From Streptomyces atratus (GTDB lineage Bacteria > Actinomycetota > Actinomycetes > Streptomycetales > Streptomycetaceae), in the NCBI RefSeq assembly GCF_900119365.1, contig NZ_FPJO01000005.1:243196-307195 (forward strand): a stretch of DNA of 64,000 bases. Reading direction: 5' to 3'. Below, piece by piece: positions 16,655-24,848 of the stretch. Position numbers and translations under genes: made by a program. Below the pieces are notes generated by a model. The model did not search any database and was not told the origin of the DNA. It was given only the letters and a program-made list of their open reading frames with translations. Each line of letters opens with the position of its first letter. Position 1 is the stretch's first letter.

Positions 16655-17695
16655 ATGCAGCACCGGATTCTCGGCCGCACCGGCATCTCCGTAAGCAAGT
16701 TCGCGCTGGGCACCCTGCGCCTGGGCGCCTGGGGGAACAGCGACCACGACGACGCGATCCGGCTGATCCGCACGGCGCTGGACGGCGGGATCAACTTCAT
16801 CGACACCGCAGACCAGTACTCCGGCGGCGAGGCCGAGGAGATCATCGGCAAGGCAGTCCACGGCCGACGGGACGAGGTCGTGCTCGCGACCAAGGGCCAC
16901 TTCCCGGTCCGGATGGGGGACGGCGATCCGAACCGGCGCGGCAACTCCCGGCGCTGGCTTACCCGGGCCGTCGAGGACAGCCTCCGGCGGCTGGGCACCG
17001 ACCGCATCGACCTCTACCAGGTACACCGCCCCGACCCGGCCACCGGCATCGACGAGACGCTGTCCGTACTGTCCGACCTGGTGCGCGCGGGCAAGATCAT
17101 GGCCATCGGCACATCGGACTTCGCCGCCGAGCAGCTCGTCGAGGCCCAGTGGGCCGCCGACCGGCGCAACCACATCCCCTTCCACACCGAGCAGCCGCCG
17201 TACTCGCTGTTCGTACGCGGCATCGAGGCCGACGTACTGCCCACCGCGCAGAAGTACGGACTCGGCGTGCTGACCTGGAGCCCGCTCAACAGCGGCTGGC
17301 TCACGGGGCGGTTCCGCCACGGCGAGCCGATCGAACTGAACGCCTTCCGCCGCGCGGTGGCCCACAAGTTCGACCTCGAACTGCCCGGCAACCGCCGCAA
17401 GGTCGACGCCGTCGAGGAGCTGCTGGCCGTGGCACGGGACGCGGGTGTCTCGCTGACGCATCTGGCGCTGGCGTTCGCGGCGACCCATCCGGCGGTCACC
17501 TCGGTGATCCTCGGGCCCCGCACCGTCGACCAGCTGACCGACCAGCTCGCCGCCGCCGAGCTCGTTCTCGACGACGAGATCCTGGACCGGATCGACGGGA
17601 TCGTCCCGCCCGGGGTCACCCTCAACCCCTCGGACACCGACTACAGCAGGCCGGCCCTGGCCGCCGCGGCACGACGGCGCGGGCCCACCCGCTGA
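16655..17695 (+). CDS. Aldo/keto reductase
   Basis: An NADPH-dependent (beta/alpha)8 oxidoreductase of 346 residues. The catalytic tetrad is visible: Asp in INFIDTADQYS, Tyr in the same motif, Lys in VVLATKGHF and His in IDLYQVHRPD. The C-terminal SVILGPRTVDQL holds the cofactor phosphate-binding segment. It is divergently paired with a TetR regulator and an obvious operator, which suggests induction by a toxic carbonyl or other small ligand. Confidence 0.93.
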   Translation: MQHRILGRTGISVSKFALGTLRLGAWGNSDHDDAIRLIRTALDGGINFIDTADQYSGGEAEEIIGKAVHGRRDEVVLATKGHFPVRMGDGDPNRRGNSRRWLTRAVEDSLRRLGTDRIDLYQVHRPDPATGIDETLSVLSDLVRAGKIMAIGTSDFAAEQLVEAQWAADRRNHIPFHTEQPPYSLFVRGIEADVLPTAQKYGLGVLTWSPLNSGWLTGRFRHGEPIELNAFRRAVAHKFDLELPGNRRKVDAVEELLAVARDAGVSLTHLALAFAATHPAVTSVILGPRTVDQLTDQLAAAELVLDDEILDRIDGIVPPGVTLNPSDTDYSRPALAAAARRRGPTR

Positions 17696-17743
17696 CCGGC
17701 CGCGGCCTTCCTCCCCTGCCGGGCCGGAATCAGGATCACCGCA

Positions 17744-18141
17744 CTACCGCCGGTCTCCGTCCCGATGCTCCGCGAGCGCCAGCACGGACCAGCGTGACGG
17801 CAGCTCGACGCGGGTCCCGTCGGGCAGGAACTCGGTCTGGGCCAGGGCGGTCGCACCGCCGGCCAGCGTGGTGAGGCCGGCCTCCTGGAGCAGTCGCCGC
17901 ACCTCCTCCTCCGTGGCGCTCGCGGGCTTGAGCCCGTGGGCCAGGACCCGGCGCAGCTTCTCCGGTGGGCCGTCCGGGCCTGCGCCACCTGCTGGAGCAC
18001 ATCCTTGGAGGCCGGGGTCGGCTCGACGACGAAGGCCCGTCCGCGCTCCCCCACCAGCGCCGCGACCGCCGCGGCGACGGCGGGCCGCGCCGAGCGGTCC
18101 GGCGGCGGGCCGGCCCGGCGGACCACCCGCCGCCTCACCAA
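17744..18141 (-). pseudogene. Unrecognised protein, apparently frameshifted
   Basis: Downstream of the exporter gene by a few bases, in the same orientation. The first frame gives ...FVVEPTPASKDVLQQVAQAR; after a shift near 17970-17980 the next frame gives EKLRRVLAHGLKPASATEEE, then a tail ending SRWSVLALAEHRDGDRR and a stop at 17744. Both halves have natural composition and join smoothly if one C is restored in CACCGGAG, so a single-base loss is likely. The start is TTG 18141 or GTG 18138. I do not recognise the family; it may be a partner of the exporter. Confidence 0.5.
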
Positions 18142-18144
18142 CGA

Positions 18145-20607
18145 TCAGTCCTCGTGCCCCAGTTGGAGGTCTCGTTCGGTGCGTCCGCCGCCCGCGACCT
18201 GGAGGACGGTGGCCACCGGCGGGTATCCGGCCGCGATCACCGTGTACTCGCCGGTGGACAGGTCCACGAACCGGAAGGCCCCGTCGGGCCCGGTGGTGAG
18301 TGTGTCGACCACATTGCCCGCCGCGTCCAGGAGGGTGACCCGGGCATCCTCGACGGGCCGGCCGCCGGTCGCCCGTACGATGCCGCGCAGCACCGCGCCG
18401 CCGGCGAGTTCGATGTCCTGCCGGGTCTCCCTGGCCGCCTGCACGCTCACCGGCAGCGCGGCGGGCCGGAAGGCGGGGGCGCTGGCGGCGAGAGTGTACT
18501 CGCCCGCCACCAACTCCGTGATCACATAGCCGCCTTCGCGGCCACTGCGGGTGGACGCGACGACCTCACCGCGGACATCGGTGAGGGTGACGGCGGCATC
18601 GCGCACCGGGATGCCGTCGGCGGTCAGAACGGTCCCGGCCAGACGCCCGGCTCCGCCGAGCACCACATCGAGCTCGACGGGCCGTTCGCCGACGGTGACG
18701 CTGACAGCCTGCGGCTGGTGTCCGCCGGCCGCGGCGATGAGGACGTACGAACCGGCGCCGGGCACGCTCAGCGCGTACCGCCCGTCGTCGCCGCTCGCGC
18801 CCCGTCCGACCTGCTGGCCCTGGACGTCGATGAGGGTGAGGGCGGCGCGCGGCACCTTCGTACCGTCGGGGTGCTGGACGCTGCCGCACACCGGCACGCC
18901 CGACAGGTAGACGGGCGGCGGCACGGCGGCCTCGGTGGTCGTGGTGGTACGGGCGGCCGGCACGATCACGGACTCGGCGGCGCTTTCGGGGCTGTGGTGG
19001 GACACCAGCGGTTTCTCCTTGAGGAAGAAGGCGAAGAACAGGCCGAGCGCGAGCACCGGCACGAGGTAGAGGAAGATCCGCGGCATCGCGTCGGCGTACG
19101 CCTGGACATAACTGTCGCGCAGCGCGGGCTCCATCGCATGGACCAGCTGCGGGGTGATCGACTCGGGGTCGGGCAGGTCGGCGCCGGACGGCAGGCGGAC
19201 GGCGAGCGCGTCAGCGAGGCGGCCGGCGAAGAGCGTTCCGAAAACGGCGGCACCGACGCTGCCGCCGATCTGCCGGAAGTAGTTGTTGGCACTGGTGGCG
19301 GAGCCGATGTCGGCGGGCTGGACGGAGTTCTGCACGGCGAGCACCAGCACCGGCATGATCAGCCCGATCCCGACGCCGAGCACGGCCTGCGCGATGCTGT
19401 ACTCGAAGCGTGGGGTGTCGGTTTCGAGGCGGGAGAGCAGCCACATCCCGACCGTCGAGACCGCGCCGCCGACGATCGGGTGGATGCGGTAGCGGCCGGT
19501 GCGGGAGATCAGCTGGCCGGAGACGACGGACGCGATGACGATGCCGCCCATCATCGGGAGCATCAGCAGCCCGGATTCGGTGGCCGTGGCGCCGTCGACC
19601 ATCTGGAGGAAGGTCGGCAGATAACTGGCGGCGCCGAACAGTCCCACCCCGACGACCGCTCCGACGAGCGCGGTGACATTGAAGATCGAGTCCCGGAACA
19701 GCCGCAGCGGAATGATGGGTTCGGCCGCCCGGTGCTCGACGACCAGGAACAGCAGAGCCGTTCCGGCGGCTCCGGCCCCCAGCCCCAGGATGGTGCGCGA
19801 TCCCCACGCGTACTCCGTACCGCCCCAACTGGTCAGCAGCACCAGGCAGGTGGAGGCGGCCGCGAGCAGCAGCGCGCCGAGGACATCGAGGCGGGGCCGG
19901 ACGGTGGGCCTGGGGAGTTTCAGTACGACGGTGATGACGGCGAGCGTGACCAGGCCGAAGGGGACGTTGATGTAGAAGCACCAGCGCCAGGAGGCGTGGT
20001 CGGTGAAGAAGCCGCCGAGCAGTGGGCCCGCCACGGACGCGAGGCCGAACGCGGCGCCGATGAGCCCCATGAACCGGCCGCGTTCCCGGGGCGGCACGAC
20101 ATCCGCGATGATCGCCTGGACCCCGATCATCAGCCCGCCACCGCCGACGCCCTGGACGGCGCGGAAGGCGATCAGCTCGTCCATGGTGCGGGACCAGCCG
20201 GCGAGCGCGGAGCCGATGACGAAGACGACGATGGCGAACTGGAAGACGCCCTTGCGGCCGAAGAGGTCGCCGAGCTTTCCGTAGATCGGCAGTCCGATCG
20301 TGGAGGCGAGCAGATACGCGGTGACGGCCCAGGACATCTTCTCCAGGCCGTGCAGTTCGCCGACGATCTTCGGCAGCGCGGTGGCGACGATCATCTGGTC
20401 GAGCGCCGCGAGCAGCAGCGCGAGCATCAGCCCGAGGAAGATCAGCCGGATGCCGCGGGGGCTGGTCTCCGGTGCACCGGGCGGGGCGGGGGCCCCGGCG
20501 TGTGCCGGTTCCGCCTCGGCAGGGCGTGACGGGGGCGGTGCGGCGGCCGCCCGGGCGGTCCCCGTGCCGCCCGGCTCCTCCTCCAACAGAGTGATCCCAC
20601 CCACCAC
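18145..20607 (-). CDS. DHA2 (14-TM) MFS exporter with C-terminal beta-sandwich repeats
   Basis: A drug:H+ antiporter-type permease of about 820 residues. The membrane part (about residues 50-550 of the chosen form) has 14 hydrophobic helices with the MFS motif [11 protein letters not shown] and the antiporter motif C region [14 protein letters not shown]. The last ~250 residues are three tandem CarboxypepD-regulatory-like (Ig-like) modules, each with a G-x-V/L-...DG-x-Y/F pattern ([60 protein letters not shown]). GTG 20607 is preferred because GAGGGGAG lies just upstream; longer forms are possible. The fusion of extracellular-type sandwich modules to a permease tail is unusual outside actinobacteria. 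Confidence 0.88.
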   Translation of the reverse strand: MVGGITLLEEEPGGTGTARAAAAPPPSRPAEAEPAHAGAPAPPGAPETSPRGIRLIFLGLMLALLLAALDQMIVATALPKIVGELHGLEKMSWAVTAYLLASTIGLPIYGKLGDLFGRKGVFQFAIVVFVIGSALAGWSRTMDELIAFRAVQGVGGGGLMIGVQAIIADVVPPRERGRFMGLIGAAFGLASVAGPLLGGFFTDHASWRWCFYINVPFGLVTLAVITVVLKLPRPTVRPRLDVLGALLLAAASTCLVLLTSWGGTEYAWGSRTILGLGAGAAGTALLFLVVEHRAAEPIIPLRLFRDSIFNVTALVGAVVGVGLFGAASYLPTFLQMVDGATATESGLLMLPMMGGIVIASVVSGQLISRTGRYRIHPIVGGAVSTVGMWLLSRLETDTPRFEYSIAQAVLGVGIGLIMPVLVLAVQNSVQPADIGSATSANNYFRQIGGSVGAAVFGTLFAGRLADALAVRLPSGADLPDPESITPQLVHAMEPALRDSYVQAYADAMPRIFLYLVPVLALGLFFAFFLKEKPLVSHHSPESAAESVIVPAARTTTTTEAAVPPPVYLSGVPVCGSVQHPDGTKVPRAALTLIDVQGQQVGRGASGDDGRYALSVPGAGSYVLIAAAGGHQPQAVSVTVGERPVELDVVLGGAGRLAGTVLTADGIPVRDAAVTLTDVRGEVVASTRSGREGGYVITELVAGEYTLAASAPAFRPAALPVSVQAARETRQDIELAGGAVLRGIVRATGGRPVEDARVTLLDAAGNVVDTLTTGPDGAFRFVDLSTGEYTVIAAGYPPVATVLQVAGGGRTERDLQLGHED

Positions 20608-20700
20608 GTGCCGCTCCCCTCGTCGCATCTGCGCCGCCCATTTCTGCCATTGCGAAAGAAGGGAGGGCAAACGCGACGGGGGGCGCTGACGGCGCAATCG

Positions 20701-20715
20701 GGGGGCTTAGCCCCC
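20701..20715 (-). terminator. Weak hairpin downstream of the SRPBCC gene
   Basis: GGGGGC-TTA-GCCCCC forms a short stem on the 3' side of the minus-strand SRPBCC gene and upstream of the exporter gene. It may terminate the former. Confidence 0.4.
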
Positions 20716-20795
20716 GGTGAGAGCCACTACGGCGCGCCACCGGGCGGGCCGGGAAAACCACCCGAACCGGTGAGGCCGGTCAAGAGCGGAGCAGG

Positions 20796-21239
20796 CTACT
20801 TCTCGACCTCGGCGGCGAGGTTCTGCAGCAGCTCGTCGTAGATCCGGCCGAGCCCCTTGGGCGCGAAGGTCCTCTCGAAGAATCCGCCGATGCCTCCGGC
20901 ACCGTTCCAGACGGTCGAGACGACGGCCTTCGACCTGCCCTCGCCGGCCGGGGTGACGGTCCAGGTGGTGACCATCGAGGAGTTGCGGTCCTTCTCCACG
21001 AGCTGACCGTCGGTGGGCTCGGTGACCTCCAGCAGGCAGTCGCGCACCCGCTTGCTGGTGGCCTGGAGCTTCCAGTGGACAAGGGTGCCCTCGCCGTCAC
21101 CTCCCTCACGCACCTCGTACTCGCTGAAGTGTCCGGGCAGCACCTTGCCCCGGACCTCCTTGTAGTCGGCCAGCGCGTCGAACACCGTCTCCGCGTCCGC
21201 CGCGATGACTCGCTCTGTCGTGGCCTCGACCTGCGCCAT
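20796..21239 (-). CDS. SRPBCC family protein (polyketide cyclase/START-like)
   Basis: A 147-residue helix-grip protein that would bind a hydrophobic ligand in a deep cavity. It begins MAQVEATTERVIAADAETVFDALADY, the usual SRPBCC start, and ends with the long C-terminal helix (FFERTFAPKGLGRIYDELLQNLAAEVEK). ATG 21239 has GGAGG at proper distance. It has no operon partner. Ligand and role are unknown. Confidence 0.88.
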   Translation of the reverse strand: MAQVEATTERVIAADAETVFDALADYKEVRGKVLPGHFSEYEVREGGDGEGTLVHWKLQATSKRVRDCLLEVTEPTDGQLVEKDRNSSMVTTWTVTPAGEGRSKAVVSTVWNGAGGIGGFFERTFAPKGLGRIYDELLQNLAAEVEK

Positions 21240-21388
21240 GGCTGTTCCTCCAGCACTCGGTTGTTCGGGGGTGTGCTGAGCCAACCACCTCCGGCACGCC
21301 GCTCAAAATCCGGTCCGGGACGAAGGGGAGGAAACGATCAAGGGAACAAGTATTCCATTCTCTGTCCACTGCTACCGCGGAGGCGTCC

Positions 21389-21520
21389 ATGCGCTGGGAC
21401 GATCCGGCCGAGAACCCCGCCACGACCGGGAACAGCGGCGCGGCCCGGCGGCTCCCCGTGCGGAAGGGGCAGCGGGCACCGCTCGACGGCCCCGGGCCCA
21501 CCCAGCTGACCCTGCTCTGA
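21389..21520 (+). CDS. Small ORF of 43 codons, hypothetical
   Basis: ATG at 21389 follows GGAGG (21379-21383) at 5 bp and reads MRWDDPAENPATTGNSGAAR and on to a stop at 21518-21520. The good ribosome-binding site supports translation. The MRWD start resembles the first residues of actinobacterial Rv2578c-type radical SAM proteins, so it could be a 5' stub of such a gene, but the match is only a few residues. I assign no function. Confidence 0.4.
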   Translation: MRWDDPAENPATTGNSGAARRLPVRKGQRAPLDGPGPTQLTLL

Positions 21521-21672
21521 TCTGCCGGAACCTTCACTGAGGTCCCGACGGAACCAACGCGGGCAAACGGGTCAACTCTTGACACAACAGGTCCTTCCTG
21601 GCGCAAATGCGGGGAGCATGCGGCGGGGGCTGCGCCACGCGCAGCCGTGTTTCCCCCACCACGGGAGGCCAT

Positions 21673-23277
21673 ATGACGAAACGTTCAGGAATTCTGTTCG
21701 CCGTAGGTGCGACGGTCGCCGGTCTGGTGACCGCCGCACCGTCCCCGGCGACCGCCGACAACGGCGCGCGGCCCGCCGCCGCGAAGCTCGAATGGACCGA
21801 CTGCGGCACCAAGTCCTATCCGCGGCTGCAGTGCTCATCGGTCAGTGCCCCGCTCGATCATGACGATCCGTCGGGCCGGCGGATCATCCTCGCTCTGTCC
21901 CGCATCCCGCACACCGCGAAGACCTTCCAGGGCCCCCTGCTCGTCAACCCGGGCGGCCCGGGGGGCAGCGGCCTGACCATGGCCGGATTCGTGGCGTCCT
22001 CGCTGCCGAAGGCGGTCGCCGCCCAGTACGACGTGATCGGCTTCGACCCGCGTGGCGTCGGCAGGAGCCGGCCGGTGCTGGACTGCGTACCGAAGTACTT
22101 CGATCCGCTGCGCCCCGACTCGGTGCCGGACTCGCCCGGCACCGAGCAGGCCAACCGGAACCGGGCCCGTTCGTTCGCCGAGGCGTGCGGGCGCAAGTAC
22201 CCGGATCTGCTGCCCCACATGGACACGGTCAGCGCCGCGAAGGACCTCGACGTGATCCGCCGGGCCACCGGCGCCCGGCAGCTCAACTACTTCGGGTACT
22301 CGTACGGCACCTACCTCGGCGCGGTGTACGCCAAGCTGTTCCCGGAGCGGGTGCGGCGCTTCGTCCTCGACTCGAACGTCGACCCGGACGGTGTCTGGTA
22401 CGACGACAACATCGGCCAGGACTACGCCTTCGACGCCCGTCACAAGGCGTTCGCCGCCTGGGTGGCGAAGCACGACTCCACGTACCGGCTCGGCACCGAC
22501 CCGGCGGAGGTCGAGAGTGCCTGGTACGCGATGCGTGCGGCCGTCAAGGCACACCCCGCGGGCGGGAAGGTCGGCCCGAGCGAGCTGGAGGACGCCTTCC
22601 TGCCGGGCGGCTACTACAACGGGTACTGGCCGTATCTGGCCGAGGCGTTCGCCGCGTACGCCAACGACGGCGACCAGAACGCGCTGGTGAAGGCGTACAA
22701 GAGGTTCGGCGCCGTCGACGCCGAGGGCGACAACGGGTACTCGGTCTACACGGCCGTGCAGTGCCGCGACGCCCAGTGGCCCCGGCAGTGGAACACCTGG
22801 CGCGGCGACAGCCGCCGGGTGCACGCCAAGGCGCCCTTCTTCACCTGGAACAACAACTGGTACAACGCCCCGTGCGCCGACTGGCCGGTGGAGCCGCTCA
22901 ATCCGGTGCGCGTCTCCAACAGCGCGCTCCCGCCGGTGCTGCTCTTCCAGGCCACCGACGACGCGGCCACACCGTACGAGGGCGGCGTCACCCTGCACCG
23001 CAGGCTGCGCGGCTCCAGCCTGGTCGTCGAGCAGGGCGGCGGCAACCACGGCATCACGCTGAGCGGCAACGACTGCCTGGACACCTACCTGGCGGACTAT
23101 CTCGCCAAGGGCACCGTCCCGCGCGGCAAGGGCAGCCTGGCCGACGCGGACGCGGTGTGCGCCAAGTCCGCCGACCCGCAGCCGCTGACCGGTGAGGCGG
23201 CCGCGAAGTCGGCGCGGCGGGCGGCCTCCGGCAGCAGGGGCGCCGTCCTGCACGGGCTGCTCGGCTTCCGCGGCTGA
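21673..23277 (+). CDS. Secreted S33 peptidase (tripeptidyl aminopeptidase-like)
   Basis: An exported alpha/beta-hydrolase peptidase of 534 residues. The signal peptide covers about residues 1-29 (GILFAVGATVAGLVTAAP, cleavage near ATA). Motifs in order are the oxyanion loop LLVNPGGPGGSG, the substrate-binding GFDPRGVGRS, the nucleophile elbow YFGYSYGTYLG, the Asp in FQATDDAATP and the His in QGGGNHGITL. Streptomyces homologues release N-terminal tripeptides from extracellular proteins. ATG 21673 follows GGGAGG at 21664-21669. It is monocistronic. Confidence 0.93.
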   Translation: MTKRSGILFAVGATVAGLVTAAPSPATADNGARPAAAKLEWTDCGTKSYPRLQCSSVSAPLDHDDPSGRRIILALSRIPHTAKTFQGPLLVNPGGPGGSGLTMAGFVASSLPKAVAAQYDVIGFDPRGVGRSRPVLDCVPKYFDPLRPDSVPDSPGTEQANRNRARSFAEACGRKYPDLLPHMDTVSAAKDLDVIRRATGARQLNYFGYSYGTYLGAVYAKLFPERVRRFVLDSNVDPDGVWYDDNIGQDYAFDARHKAFAAWVAKHDSTYRLGTDPAEVESAWYAMRAAVKAHPAGGKVGPSELEDAFLPGGYYNGYWPYLAEAFAAYANDGDQNALVKAYKRFGAVDAEGDNGYSVYTAVQCRDAQWPRQWNTWRGDSRRVHAKAPFFTWNNNWYNAPCADWPVEPLNPVRVSNSALPPVLLFQATDDAATPYEGGVTLHRRLRGSSLVVEQGGGNHGITLSGNDCLDTYLADYLAKGTVPRGKGSLADADAVCAKSADPQPLTGEAAAKSARRAASGSRGAVLHGLLGFRG

Positions 23278-23294
23278 CGTCCCGGCCCGCCTCG

Positions 23295-23336
23295 CATACG
23301 GGCTGTCCTGGCGGATGCGCCAGGATGGCCCGTATG
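23295..23336 (+). promoter_or_regulatory. 19-bp hairpin that encloses the start codon of the GNAT gene
   Basis: Arms 23295-23313 and 23318-23336 pair over 19 positions (two G-U wobbles in RNA) around a 4-base GATG loop. The right arm contains both the AGGATGG ribosome-binding site and the ATG at 23334. It may terminate the upstream peptidase transcript, or hide the GNAT translation start in any read-through RNA. Confidence 0.7.
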
Positions 23337-23891
23337 ACGACACGGACCACACCCACCGGGATACATGTCCGGGACATGACCGTCGACGACTGCGAGGCGG
23401 TCACTCGGCTCCGGGTGCGCGGCTGGCAGGCGGCGTACGCGGGACTGGTGTCGCGGTCCTACCTGGACGACATGGACCTCACCGTCGCCGAGGACGCGGA
23501 GCGGCGCCGCGCGTCCTTCACCGGGGGCAGCACGATCGTGAACGTGGTGGCCGAACGGCCGGGACTCGGGGTGATCGGCTGGGCCTGCTACGGCCCGTAC
23601 CGGGAGAACGGCAGGCCGCCGGCGCGGGGCGAGCTGTACGCGCTCTATGTGACGCCCGAGCAGATCGGGACCGGGGCGGGCCGCGCCCTGACGGCGGAGG
23701 TGCTCGCCCGCGCCGCGGCGGACGGCTTCCCGGACCTGGCGCTGTGGGTGCTGAAGGAGAACGCCCGGGCCCGCCGCTTCTACGAGCGCGCGGGCTTCTG
23801 TCCCGACGGCGCCGAGGAGTCCTTCGAGGCGGACGGCGCGCTGGTGCCCGAGGTGCGGTACGTACGCTCCCTCGGCGGTCCCGCCGCCTGA
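23334..23891 (+). CDS. GNAT family N-acetyltransferase
   Basis: A 185-residue acetyltransferase. After IHVRDMTVDDCEAV it shows the acetyl-CoA motif ALYVTPEQIGTGAGRALTAE (Q-x2-G-x-G/A pattern) and the C-terminal NARARRFYERAGF block, both standard. ATG 23334 is preferred because AGGATGG lies 5-8 bp upstream; ATG 23325 is in frame. The start codon and its Shine-Dalgarno sequence are inside a strong hairpin, so expression may need unfolding. Acceptor substrate unknown. Confidence 0.9.
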   Translation: MTTRTTPTGIHVRDMTVDDCEAVTRLRVRGWQAAYAGLVSRSYLDDMDLTVAEDAERRRASFTGGSTIVNVVAERPGLGVIGWACYGPYRENGRPPARGELYALYVTPEQIGTGAGRALTAEVLARAAADGFPDLALWVLKENARARRFYERAGFCPDGAEESFEADGALVPEVRYVRSLGGPAA

Positions 23892-23907
23892 CGGGCCGGG
23901 CGCTTCC

Positions 23908-24489
23908 TCAGGCCGTGTCCAGCCGGCCGAGCGCGTCACGGGCCGCGCCTCCGAGCCTGGGGTGCGGCAGAGCGGCCGCCAGGAGCGGGCGGGCCCGCTC
24001 GTCCCCCAGCTGCCCGAGCCCCTCCACACAGGCGAGCGCCACCCGCCAGTGCGGGTCGCCCGGGGCGAGCAGCCGTTCCAGGGTGCTCATCAGCGCCGGT
24101 ACGGACTCCGGGGCCCGAAGCGCGGTGAGCAGCCGCACCGGGTGCAGGGCGTACGCGGTGCGCAGGGCGTTGGTCGCCAGCGCCGCGGCGGCCCGGGGGG
24201 TGCGGGGGTCGCCGAGGCGCACCAGGGCGTGGGCGGCACAGACGCAGCGCTCCGGGTCGCGGTGGTTGAGCAGCAGGACCAGCGCCTCGAAGGCCCGCCG
24301 GTCCCCGTCGCAGCCGAGCCGGAAGGCTGCCATCTCGCGGGCCCAGAGCGGGCGTTCGCGTTCCACCAGGACGCGGGCCAGTTCCTCCCCGTCCTCGGTG
24401 GCGAGCAGTGCGCGGTACGCCGCCGACTCCCCCGCCGCGTCGGCCTCGTCAGCAAGCCGGTCCGCCAGCGACCGGAACTCCTCATCCAT
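23908..24489 (-). CDS. HEAT-repeat protein
   Basis: An alpha-helical protein of 193 residues with repeated ~30-residue helix pairs (WAREMAAFRLG, ERCVCAAHALVRLGD, HWRVALACVEGLGQLGDERA and PRLGGAARDALGRL), typical of PBS/HEAT repeats used for protein binding. ATG 24489 (MDEEFRSLADRL) begins the recognisable part. It lies convergent with the GNAT gene and divergent from the hydroxyacyl-CoA dehydrogenase gene. Partner unknown. Confidence 0.85.
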   Translation of the reverse strand: MDEEFRSLADRLADEADAAGESAAYRALLATEDGEELARVLVERERPLWAREMAAFRLGCDGDRRAFEALVLLLNHRDPERCVCAAHALVRLGDPRTPRAAAALATNALRTAYALHPVRLLTALRAPESVPALMSTLERLLAPGDPHWRVALACVEGLGQLGDERARPLLAAALPHPRLGGAARDALGRLDTA

Positions 24490-24848
24490 GACCGTCAGCG
24501 TATCGGCGAGGACCGAACGTATCGAGGGGCGGGGGAATGTGGCCCGGCGCACAGCGACGGGGGGCTGGCGCGCTCGTTACCGGGCAGTTAATCTCATGTG
24601 AGCGGGACACAATCCCCGCTTGCTCCGGTGGCCTGGTGACGCAGCCACCCGGAGTGCTTGTCGGTTCGGCAGTTTTGCCAGACGTGACTCCGGGACAGAG
24701 TCCGTCGCCCTTTCCGGGTCCTGGCGTGCTCATCACGCCCCGGCCCCGAGTACCACGACACGCAATTCCCGCACGTGTCGCGCCGGTTCTCCCTCTCAGC
24801 GCGCGCCGTGCCTCCTCACAGTCGTCACTCATTCTCTGGAGTCCCGTG

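Noticed and set aside
17965..20529. Plus-strand 854-codon open frame opposite the exporter
   Set aside because: Acidic and low-complexity shadow of the minus-strand MFS gene, which has clear family motifs.
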